NCBI GenBank assembly: GCA_037952775.1
Contig: JBANAY010000004.1
Span: forward strand, 6,820,001 to 6,884,000
DNA from: Clonostachys chloroleuca
Taxonomy: Eukaryota; Ascomycota; Sordariomycetes; Hypocreales; Bionectriaceae
Length of the DNA: 64,000 bases
Reading direction: 5' to 3'
The position numbers and the translations under genes were made by a program. This document shows positions 1 through 9,640 of this stretch, piece by piece. Below the pieces are notes generated by a model that was not told the DNA's origin, ran no database searches, and saw only the letters and a list, made by a program, of their open reading frames with translations. Numbering within the stretch: the stretch's first letter is position 1; the number at the start of each line of letters is the position of its first letter.

Positions 1-610
1 AATTATAGAGAAATAAAATATCTATATTATTATAATTTTTTTTAGATATTTTATTTCTCTAATTAAAGAAATAATTATTAAAAATAAAAAAATTATATAT
101 TAACTATTAGCTATAAAAACTAATTTTAAAAATAGAACTAATAAAAGAAGAGTAATATATTATAAATAAAGTATATACTATCTATATTATATAGTATAAC
201 TCTATCTTTCCTACTAATAAGAAATAGCTTACTCTAAATTATTAATAAGCTTAAATAATTCTTAATTAAACTTATTCTAGATTACTAGTAAGCTATTATA
301 AGCTCTTAGTATATATATATATTTATTTTATTAAATAGAATACTCTTTTAAATAGTTATTAATAATATTATCTATATATCTATTATTACTAGCTCTATAA
401 TACTTATATATTAATAGTAATTTATATTATATAGTCTATAATAATCTAATTATACTACTCAGAATAATACTCTAATTAGTTTAATTCTAATCTACCCTAG
501 ACCCTGTTTAGTATAAGTTATCTAACTATTATACTTAGTCTAGTTAATAGAATATATTCTGATATTTTTATTATAAGCTAATAATAAATTAAGAAGCTTA
601 TATTAAGCAG
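1..610. repeat. RIP-degraded AT-rich block
   Basis: Almost pure A/T with scattered CT and AG dinucleotides; CpA, TpG and CpG are nearly absent, and stop codons occur in every frame. This composition is what repeat-induced point mutation leaves behind. The first 60 bases contain an inverted pair of about 20 nt: AGAGAAATAAAATATCTA near position 6 is mirrored by TAGATATTTTATTTCTCT at 43-60. No gene is visible. The block ends at the inverted end of the mariner element at 611. Confidence 0.8.
301..545 (+). repeat. Copy 1 of a dispersed AT-rich repeat (LTR-like)
   Basis: The segment beginning AGCTCTTAGTATATATAT recurs at 12745-12900 in the same orientation, in part at 5965-6095, and as the reverse complement at 24265-24500. 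Shared blocks include TATTACTAGCTCTATAATA and, in copies 1, 2 and 4, matches around CTCTAATTAG and TTTAGTATAA. Copies differ mostly by transitions, as expected for RIP. It may be a solo LTR or a MITE-like element. No coding sequence is seen. Confidence 0.6.
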
Positions 611-2152
611 TACAGAGGACTATCCAGAAAGTAATATCTCGCTAAGATACTAATATTATAAGTATCTCAGCCGGGGTCCCCTATTACCTAATTCCTTACC
701 TAAATAACCCCCTCCCTGGACAGCCTCTATACGGGGTTTTTACTTTTTATAATAGCAGCTGCTGTATAACACTGTAGCTGATTGAAGCTGTTTAAGATAT
801 ATAATATCTCAACGAGAGTATATATCGTGGTATTGAAAGCTACGAGCTAGCTTAGCAGTTGGAAAATCTCTTCTTTAATCGGAATTCTAATCCGTACGAT
901 CGACCGGATCTATACTAAAGCTATTGAATACAGCTTCGAGCTAAATGCGAGCTAGCTGATAATTAAAGACTCCTACTTCGAAGATACTGCTCGGTCCGGC
1001 CGACCGCCTGTAGCTACACCAGAAGCTATAAAAATAATCCTTTTGAAAGTATATACTAATCGTTACGGCCGGGAGAAGATATATACTGATATTACGGGTG
1101 AGCTTAGTCTCGAAGGAATAGATATCTCGGCCTTAACTATCTGGATTATTCTATATAAGTATAGATTGTGAAAGATAAAGCTGATGAGGAAGCCTGGATT
1201 GATAAAGAGGATGAGAAAGGAACGGCTTGACTGGTGTTTAGCCTACTAGTATTGGACCCTTGAGGATTAGAAGAATGTGATTTGGTCGGATGAAATATCT
1301 GTTATCTTATTATATCGCCGAGGAGCCTATTGCGTGTAGCGGATAAAGGAGGAGGCTTTTATAAAGAGTATTATCCGCGAGAGATAGAAGGGATTATCAG
1401 AGTTTATATTTTGGGGCTATTTTTTATATAATTGTAAAGGCCCTTGCTACTGCTGGGCTCCTGAGACCGCAGCTTAAAAGAGGGAAGCTAAGAAGGAAAT
1501 TGAAGCTATAAATAAGAAATTAGAGCCCGAGATATAGTAGATCTGGGAGCTAAATTCAGAAATTCAACAACTTAGGCTTTATATAAAGCTGGGTTAGAAG
1601 TCTTAATAGAGATAGAACCAAAAGACTAGTAAGTTAGGCTATAGTTAGAAGGGAGGGATTAATTAGTATTGCTATCAGAAAGAGATCTTAAACCTGAAGC
1701 TGCTTCCTTTTGCAAAGGAATATCAGCTAGCTCGGCTGGCTACAGTTATTTAAGAAGATAAGGCTCCGAGTTATAACCACTATTTTCAACAGCAGGTCTA
1801 TAATCTTCATCAGATCAAGCGACTGCTGTAGTATACTAATAGCCCTAACCTTAATATAATCGAACCGGCTTAGGCTTAGATAAAGAGAAGGACTACTCGA
1901 AAGGGAGCTCTAAGTTCTAGGGCTATAGCCCTTCCGGTTTGGAAGGCTGCTTAGGATAACCTCCTACAAGAGACTATTCAGATATAGATTAAACAAATCC
2001 CTCGTCATATCCAAGAGGTTATTCATCTTGAGGGAGGAAACGAATATAAGGAGGGCCGGGAAGACCCCCTTGTTAATTAGGTGTAACTATACTCTTTCTA
2101 GCTATACAGGGATTATTAGCGTGAGACATTACTTTCTGGATGGTCCTCCGTA
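611..2152 (+). mobile_element. Degenerate Tc1/mariner-type DNA transposon
   Basis: The left end, TACAGAGGACTATCCAGAAA at 611, is matched by the reverse complement of 2133-2152, TACGGAGGACCATCCAGAAA, so inverted terminal repeats of about 30 bp flank the element, each bounded by the TA dinucleotide typical of mariner insertion. Differences between the ends are transitions. Between them lies a broken transposase on the plus strand: a WSDE box near 1280-1295 (second DDE acid region) and a stretch reading NSPNLNIIEPA near 1843-1877, where families normally have SPDLNPIE. Many TAG codons and the D-to-N change indicate RIP. About 1.54 kb overall, a normal length for the family. The transposase is not functional. 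Confidence 0.85.
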
Positions 2153-2179
2153 TCTATATCTAACTTGGATCACGTATAA

Positions 2180-4013
2180 CTATCCAGAGAAGCCTAGATA
2201 GCTGTAAAGCTTCTCGACCAAAGTCTCTAAATATTCTGTTTGGCAGACAATGTGTTGGTCCGGTCTTACGAGGATAACCGCTTCATCCGCGTCCATATTC
2301 ATAAATTTAGACCATTTCCCCTTTAGATCGAAAAAGTCCACTCCAAGACGGAAAGTCTTAACTGGGACCTTATGGGGCCCGAGGTTGCACTCGAAGGGAA
2401 GCAACTCCGCTGACGCGAACCCACGCGTTGCAAGCACCAGGAAACAGTGGCCATCTACCAAATCCAGCGTTGAGCGAGTTTCGTCTCCCACTTGTATCCA
2501 TGCGTGAGGCAATCGGCCTCCGGGAAAACATCCTGGCACGTATTCTACAACGGGCAAGGCGTCGTCTGGTTCTTGACCGTAAATATGGCCGATATGCAGG
2601 CCCATTGCCTGAAAGTAATCCTTGTTCTCAAGGACAGCTTTTTCAAGTTTATCAAGGCTTTGGCTGTCCCTTACAGGTGACTCTTCTTCACCAATAGTGT
2701 CTAAGATGAACTCAACTAACTCAGCAACTGCTAATTGATTAGCATAGCTTTGCTGTGCGTTTGCTAGCGCAACAGGAATTCGCTCAGATTGATATGAATC
2801 GAGGAGGCCCCCAGCGTCTTTCGTCCAACCCTTCTCTACAGCAGATATCTTCCAAGCCAAGTTGTGTGCATCGGCGAAGCCTGTGTTTAAGCCTAAACCG
2901 CCTGTTGGGGGAAACGCGTGCGCGGCATCACCAAGTAGGAATGCGTTTGGATGCGCAGGGGATCTGTATTGCTCGGCAACTCGGGGATGTGTGCTCCAAA
3001 TCGTTTTAGAGAGGATTTTGAAGGGTATTGGTTTTCCTATAGCCTGAGTTTAAATCCTTAGCAATTTGACTTTGAGAGTGGGTTAGCGCTTGTTCCTTGT
3101 TTCTTGAGCTTACAGTTGCAATCGCGCTCCGGCAATAATCGTCAGTGAAAAAGGACGCAGGTGTCTTTGCTGGGTAGTAAATCATAACAAATGCCCATGT
3201 TGAGGCTCGATCATAAGAAATGAAGGTGCCGAGACCTGAAGGTGATATGATGAAGAACAGAATTCCACTCCTGATATGTGACATATCTGCTTCAAAGTAG
3301 ACTGTCACATAGTGTGTCTTTATCACTGGTTGGCCAGGTAGATCAGGAAACGGTATATCCAGCTTCGTCCGCGAACTTGCGTTAGCTCCATCACACGCAA
3401 GAAGATATTTCGACCGCATTCGAATCGTGTTGAGGGTTCTCCTATTGAATAAAACAGATTCCTCGAGACCATCGTTGTCAACGGAACTGGATCTCCATTC
3501 GACTCCCCTCCACAGAGTTATTAATCCTGTCTGTGCAGCAACCTCGTACAGATAATCTTCCAGTCTGGGTTGCGGCACATTGGCAAGGCTTTCCGGGGTA
3601 AAATCGTCTGCTTCGGTACTACCAGACCCGAGAGGAATTTTCCCAAATTCAAAGCCGATGAGAGAAGTCACAAATCGAACGAAGTCAGAATCTTCAGGTT
3701 TTGGACCAAGGCTGCGGAGACGATCGATATCGAAACCAGCTTGCCGAAGGATTTCAAGGGTCCTTGAACCTATAACATGAGCCTTGGGCAAGTCGAGTCC
3801 GCTCATATGCTTCTCTATGATGGTACTACGAATGCGGTACCGCGCCAGGAGGATTGCGTTGATGACGCCGATAGGACCACCGCCGACAATCAAAACAGGT
3901 GTTTCTGGCGTTGAAAAGAATGGATTGGCGGACTGGTGGGCGCCAGGGGCCGCTGAAGGAAGCAAAATAGCCTTCCCTTTGCCTGTGGAATCGTAAAACG
4001 AAGTAGTAGTCAT
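2180..4013 (-). CDS. FAD-dependent aromatic monooxygenase (FAD_binding_3 family)
   Basis: Predicted two-exon gene of 587 aa: exon 1 is 4013-3114, intron 3113-3044 (70 nt, GTAAGC...CTCAG), exon 2 is 3043-2180; the frame is kept across the splice. It has the three flavin motifs of the phenol-hydroxylase/PHBH group: GGGPIG at residues 44-49 (dinucleotide fold), DG at 208-209 within LLACDGANASSR, and LLGDAAHAFPPTGG around 336-349 (GD motif contacting the flavin ribityl). The family adds one oxygen atom to aromatic rings using NAD(P)H and O2. The ATG at 4013 (MTTTSF) is preferred over 4130 because family members begin shortly before the nucleotide-binding fold. It is transcribed divergently from a VOC/extradiol-like gene. 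A mariner element ends 27 bp beyond the stop codon. The substrate is unknown. Confidence 0.88.
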
Positions 4014-4721
4014 GATGGATGATGAGTTAAAAAAAGGGGCTAATCGATGCAAAATGTAGGTAGCGAGAGGTTTTCTTTCAAATCTTAATAAGTTTAGGAT
4101 TGCTTTTTTGTTCCTCGGTCTTTCTGTCAAGCTTTTATCATTTGGAGGTAATGCGCGGGATTAAGTAACATTAGATTTTCGCTGAGCCCGATATACCAAG
4201 GTTCCTCTTCAAGCATCCCTGCAAAGTTCATCCAACAAAACGAGTGCTCATAGAAATTAGCAGTAAGGCAAAGGTATCTGGTCGCAGGCAGGTGGTAGGC
4301 AGTATCGGCCAAAGAAAAAACAGGCAGGTGTTTAGCTTTCCGTAGAAGTTACTCCCGGATGACCCCCGGATGTTCCGGGGAAGCTAGAGTCCCCGCATTC
4401 TCTACTTACCATGCCTAATTACCACTGTAACCTAACATTATTATACCTATCCATCAATATAGACCCTTCTCTTTCCATGGGTAGGTTCAACGGAGGCTTC
4501 CGTGGCAGGGTTGCAGATCCTGCCACCTGTGCTTCATTGTCATCAACATAGAATGTACACTCCGCGGCGGGATATTATGATGTAGCCATGCTTCTGACCA
4601 TGGAAACGCCTTAATGATCACCTTCAAAGCAAGAGTATAAATCTAACTCGATCACAATTACAGAAACGAACAGTTTCCTCCAGTAGATCAAGTAACTAGG
4701 CATTCATACGAGCATCCCACC
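4014..4721. promoter_or_regulatory. Shared divergent promoter of monooxygenase and VOC genes
   Basis: This 708-bp region of normal composition separates two divergently transcribed genes and must carry both promoters. Two symmetric sites stand out: a perfect 13-bp palindrome CCGGATGTTCCGG at 4366-4378, preceded by another CCCGGAT at 4354-4360, and CGGAGGCTTCCG at 4491-4502 (CGG-N6-CCG). Inverted CGG/CCG triplets are the usual targets of Zn2Cys6 regulators. A TATA-like TATAAAT lies near 4636, upstream of the VOC start. The regulator is not identified. Confidence 0.5.
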
Positions 4722-5294
4722 ATGTCTTCAATTAAAGTTCCTCAGCCGGTTCAAATTGCCCGCGTCGTTCTTCGGACTACTGCTGGAGCCTACCCAAAGA
4801 TGGTTCGATTTTACAAAACTTTTCTCAGTGCATCGGTTTCGGCCCAAGTCTCGGGCCTGAGCTTCCTCACTTTCGATAAGGAGCACCACCGCATTGCTAT
4901 TCTGAGCGCACCAGACACCACACCCAAAGATTCTCAAAGTTGTGGTCTTGAACATATCTCGTTTACTTACGAGAACTTGGACGACCTGCTCCAAGCTTAC
5001 CGAGGCCGCAAAGCAATGAGGTTAGAGCCCGCCTGGTGCGTGAATCACGGACCAACTCTATCTATCTACTACAAGGACCCCGACGGCAACAACTTGGAAA
5101 CGCAGATCGACACAATAAAGGACATGGATGAGATCAATGCGATGATCACTGGTGATGAGTTCAGGCAGAACCCAATTGGTGTAGACTTTGATCCTGAGGA
5201 ACTTTGGAAGAATATGCGAAGCGGTGTCCCATATGAGGAATTAGTTACAAGGAGAAGCATTGGGCCGCGAGGCGTTGATACAGTACCTCTCTAG
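4722..5294 (+). CDS. VOC/glyoxalase-fold protein, extradiol-dioxygenase-like
   Basis: Single-exon protein of 190 aa that resembles fungal proteins usually named biphenyl-2,3-diol 1,2-dioxygenase III-like. Two expected metal ligands are visible: H78 in GLEHISF and E126 in DPDGNNLETQ. The ligand position in the first beta strand, which as I recall is His in relatives (AHVVLRT), is Arg14 here (ARVVLRT, codon CGC). One G for A would explain the change. The conserved WCVNHGPTLSIYY and IGPRGVD segments are present. Extradiol enzymes open catechol rings with Fe(II), so pairing with an aromatic hydroxylase suggests an aromatic-degradation step, although the lost ligand casts doubt on metal chemistry. 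The start is the first ATG after a normal CACC context. Confidence 0.82.
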   Translation: MSSIKVPQPVQIARVVLRTTAGAYPKMVRFYKTFLSASVSAQVSGLSFLTFDKEHHRIAILSAPDTTPKDSQSCGLEHISFTYENLDDLLQAYRGRKAMRLEPAWCVNHGPTLSIYYKDPDGNNLETQIDTIKDMDEINAMITGDEFRQNPIGVDFDPEELWKNMRSGVPYEELVTRRSIGPRGVDTVPL

Positions 5295-5914
5295 ATTCTT
5301 GTCGAATGTAGAGATAGAGAGTGCAGTTTTATACATAGGCCCTGTTATATACTGCTCACTATAGTTGTGGAAGTTTTTTCTTTAAAGGCATAGTATGGAA
5401 CTGCTGTAATGAATATAGTTATATAATATAATCTAGTAAATAGTAAAGGAGTAAAGGCTAGATACTAAAGCTTTTAAAACCGCTCTAGAGATTATAGAAA
5501 GGTTTATATTATCTCTAAAGCTTATATTTATTAAATAGATAGTATAATAGCTTATAGTAGTTTATTAAGTATAATATAGGTAAATTAATTAAATTAAAGA
5601 TTAATATACTAGAAATAATATAAATATATTTAGTTATATTATAAAGCTTATTACTTATAAGAAGAGCTATTATATATTTCTTAAGCCTCTTAAAATATTA
5701 TTCTTATATATATTATTTATAGTTTTATAGAATTAGCTAGTTATTATTATTATTATAATATAACTAGCTAGGTTAATTATAGAGTAAGTAAATTAAAATT
5801 TAAAAGTTTATTTAAAAAAATTTAAATTTATAAATTTATTTTCTTTATATTTTTAAAATCTTTTCTTATTAAAATATTTCTATTTAAAAATATAATTAAA
5901 TAAGTATTAAAATA

Positions 5915-5950
<36 letters not shown>

Positions 5951-6130
5951 ATTATCTCCTTAAAATTTATATATTAGCTATAACTTATATTATATAGACT
6001 AAGATAATTAAATTATCTCTTTTAGAATAACTCTAATTAGTTATATTCTTAACCTACCTTAAACTCTATTTAGTATAACTTAACTAACTATTATATATCT
6101 TTATTTAAACTTTACTTTATCTGTACTTAG
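5295..6130. repeat. RIP-degraded AT-rich block with ATT microsatellite
   Basis: Composition falls abruptly to A/T soon after the VOC stop codon. An (ATT)n run occupies about 5920-5950. From about 5965 to 6095 there is a partial copy of the dispersed repeat seen at 301-545. The block ends near a short palindromic AAAGTAAAGTT motif around 6145. No coding potential in either strand. Confidence 0.75.
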
Positions 6131-6720
6131 ACTTTGCTTTATTAAAGTAAAGTTAGAAGTATATATTTCCGGAAAGAATAAGTGGATTTTACGGCATAAC
6201 CTATAGCCTATATCGAATATACGGCGCGGCATGGTTTTGATTGTTACGTAGTCCATGGGGCACCACCTGCACACCATTCTGACATTTATCAAGATCTTGG
6301 TTCTTGAATAAGGCAGGCTTATAGTCTAGGGGGCGGGCTGAACGATATATTGGCCCGGCCCGGAAGTTCCACGAGCAATGGGATAGCTAGAGCTAAAGCC
6401 ACGTAACCCAGCAAGACTAGGAAGGCTGTTGGAGTTTGCCCCGCGAATCGCACGTGAGGACGTTATGCCCTAACCTCCTTTGGTGTATCGAAGGTTTACA
6501 AGGTCGACATTGGTCGCTGAACCTTGCTGGCACGTTCATCTGATTAGCTTCAAGGCTGCTACTAGACCGAACTCAGGTTGCGCCTCAGCTGCCACCTTAG
6601 CCGATTGAATCCCAAATATGCGCGATATTGCTATATAATTTGAGGACTTTACCCCCTTTCGACATATAAATCGTTTAAAGAAAGAAAACAATTCTTCAGT
6701 GAAGCTATCTGGATTTCAGT
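6131..6720. other. Upstream region of the membrane-protein gene
   Basis: Normal base composition returns from about 6290. No ORF of family type is visible. TATA-like sequence (TATATAA) occurs near 6632-6640, and the sequence just before 6721 is A-rich, consistent with a promoter and 5' leader for the gene that follows. Confidence 0.4.
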
Positions 6721-7797
6721 ATGCATTACTCAACTAGGCCCAGCCTATGGCTGCAAGCAGTAATCCTATTCGGTGAACTGTATTATGCAGTAGGTTATCC
6801 TGACCCAATGACTACTTCACCACCACCTCGACTTGAAGAAAGGTATAGCGACACTATTGGTTGGTATTCCACTGATCATGGATGTGAGTATTTCATTAGC
6901 TCTACTAAGCCTGAGGAATATGTTTATATACTAACATTATGCTTACAGATTCAGTCTTTCTTTGTGATGGCAGCTTAACGCTAACTCAGTCTGACTTTTA
7001 CATGGAGTGTGCTGATCCATCATCAACAATATCATCTATTCTAACGGGATGTGGGCCTTTAACGATCTCTAGCAGTCAGGTTGATATTTGGTATGTTAAC
7101 TATAGAGAAGAGAAATAATCCATGAATATAGGCAGAATCTAACTACCTCGCTAGCGATCTCCCTGCCACTTGTGCGGCCATGGACGTCCTTCCCAGTATG
7201 GGCGCAGGAGTTACGTATACCTGGGTAGGATGTGTTACAGGGGATTTTCCGGAGAGCACTGTCTACCAGACTTCGCCATCCACTTTGGTGATAGCGACGT
7301 CGACAACGAGGTCGACAACGACGACTTGTTGCGCTCAGACGGCTCCTCCTCCCTCCCCATGTTGCACTCCTCCTCCTCCTAACAAAGCATGGATTGCCGG
7401 GCCCGTCATCGGTGGTGTGGTCGCCCTCGCCGGAGTCGGCGTTCTAGTTTGGTTCCTACTGCGTCGACGAAAACGACGAGCAGAAGAATCGGCAGTTAAC
7501 CCAAAAGCAATGGCTACTACGGCGCCGCCCATGCCCAACGAACCGGGATCACCTTCCGCTCAATCCACGTTCTATTCTCTTAATTACCCTTCCATACCCT
7601 CCCATACCCAGACTTCTTCTCCTCCTAACCTCTCGCCGCCGCCCAACCTCTCTCCGCCGCCTCAATTTGTGGCACCATATCAAAGCCAATGGCAGTCGCC
7701 AGCTCATGAGATGCCTGCTCAGCAGTCGCCGGACCCACCTACAGAACTTAGCTCAACTCCCGCGTCATTTCCGGTGACTGGTGGATGGAGGACCTAG
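6721..7797 (+). CDS. Putative single-pass membrane protein with secreted N-terminus and proline-rich tail
   Basis: Predicted three-exon gene, 315 aa: exons 6721-6883, 6949-7090 and 7155-7797; introns 6884-6948 (GTGAGT...TTACAG, branch CTAAC) and 7091-7154 (GTATGT...GCTAG, branch TCTAACT). Frames join correctly. The N-terminus is a hydrophobic signal sequence (LWLQAVILF), followed by a Cys-containing ectodomain (about residues 50-145), a Ser/Thr-rich stalk, one transmembrane helix starting at WIAGPVIGGVVALAGVGVL, a basic stop-transfer RRRKRR, and a cytoplasmic tail full of Pro and Gln. This layout is common among fungal cell-wall sensor-like or Skg6/Axl2-type proteins, but no named domain is recognised. 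It stands alone between AT-rich blocks, so its chromatin setting may be silent. Confidence 0.65.
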
Positions 7798-9110
7798 CCA
7801 GTTTATTATTAACGGATGTCGAGTTAAGGCTTATGGACGTAAGCCTATGAGGCTTGCAGGGATATTCTCAAAGGGCTTTACGAGTGATTAAATGCGTTTG
7901 TAAGTAACTATAGCTTAGAATGTATAATAGTGACCACCTTGCTTAATAATAACATTTACTAACTATTTTATTATTACTAGTAAATATAGCCTTTAGCCTT
8001 AGAGTTAATTTACAAGCTTAGCTTGATTAATTAAATAATTTAAATCTATTACTATAATTAAACTTTATCTTTTTATATTATAACTTAATTAAAGTTATTA
8101 TATATTTTTTTATTTAATATAATTATTAATAAATAAAGATATTAATTACTCTTAGTTTATTTATAGCTTAATAATATAATATTTATAATATAAAGTTATA
8201 AGTTAATATTTATATAAAAATATATAAATAATAAATAAATTAACTTATAATATAATTAATATATAGTATTTATTATAAATATAAACTATTTAATATATAA
8301 ATTACTTTTAAAAAGTAATAAGAGACTTTATATTTAATTAGTAAGTTTATATTTACCTAGGTAAATTAATTATAGAAATATATAGCTATAAGCTACTAAG
8401 CTCTTACTTAAGTTTAATATTTTTTCTAAGCTTATTTTAGCTATATAAAGCAATAGCTAACTATTTTTAAAATCTTCTACCTTATAAATTACTATAGAAA
8501 AAAAATTATTTAAGAATATATAATAACCTAGCTAAAGTTATATATTTCTCCTTAGCTTTCCCTCTTAAAATAGAATATTACAAGCTATTATCAGTGGTCA
8601 CCTGATAGATCACGTATGCCCGCAGAAGGGCTTATTATTTAATACTAGTTCAGATTACAAGCTTCCCTTTCGAAGGTCAGGAATTAATAAATCTATTAAC
8701 AGTAACCTAAATACTCCTCTCAGGTAACCCTTAGTTATATCTATAGCTATCTATTAGGCTTTACCTTAGCACTCTCCTTATAATACTACCCAGCACTAAC
8801 AGCTATATAGCTATTTATAAAAAAAAACCGAGTTCTTTTAATAGTAGGCTATAAGGTATAGACTAGTAGTAGGTATTTTCTTTATTTATATAAAACTATA
8901 GAATATCCTATTAACTTTTACTAGTTTATATCTATTATTAGATTTTATATATTAGATTAGTAAAATTTAGATAATTATATTTATCTAAGTTCTATTAATC
9001 TAGTACTTCCGGAGGGAATAAATATATAAATTAGTATATACTTCTTCTTTAAGTCTAATACTCTTTTAATTTAGAAAAGGAGATATATTTATAGTAAACT
9101 AACCTCGACT
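7798..9110. repeat. RIP-degraded AT-rich block
   Basis: Nearly all A/T, with a short less-degraded patch around 8580-8740 (contains GTGGTCACCTGATAGATCAC). No coding sequence, no clear terminal repeats. Probably one or more ancient transposons mutated beyond recognition. Confidence 0.65.
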
Positions 9111-9640
9111 CTTACTAAGTATATCGTATTGCAGGATGCCTCGGTTCTAATATCTATGTAGGAGCACTGTCGGTATTAGCAGCTGACTATCTTAGTACAA
9201 ATCGTGGAGCTGTCGTAGAATCAGGCCGCGACTGATTAGCCAGATAGCTTCTGGAGCGGCTCGATGCTTGTGGCCGCGCTGAAGGAAGGAAGGTTTTCAG
9301 CGGGTTTCAGCTGAGTCTCGAGCAGTTCCAAGCCAAACATGAGCTCTGATTGGTTCAAAAAGCGAGTGGGTCCATACTTGACCTGATTCAGCCAGGATGT
9401 CCCCTCTCGCGTATCCACCTCCCGCAAATCCACTAAATGGCGGTACTCAATGGCGGGGAATGCTGAGACTTTGACCTACTTACCTAATTGCGAGACGTTT
9501 CAGCTCAGCTCTTCTCGCCACCATCAGCCCTAAGCAAAGTATAGCCAAGGTCAGCCCCTATTTAAAGGAAGCTATGCAATGGTGAGAATTTGCTTATCAT
9601 TTACTTATATCGACGTGTTCTCTGATATACTGATCTCCTG
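9111..9640. other. Island of normal composition between AT-rich blocks
   Basis: About 500 bp of near-normal GC content. It contains a 65-codon open frame on the minus strand (9433-9236) that matches no family I recognise and has no splice partners in view. It could be a leftover of host intergenic DNA or of a gene destroyed on both sides. Nothing functional can be assigned. Confidence 0.35.

Noticed and set aside
5920..5950. ATT repeat as a CRISPR-like or functional array
   Set aside because: A simple trinucleotide microsatellite in AT-rich DNA; no spacers.
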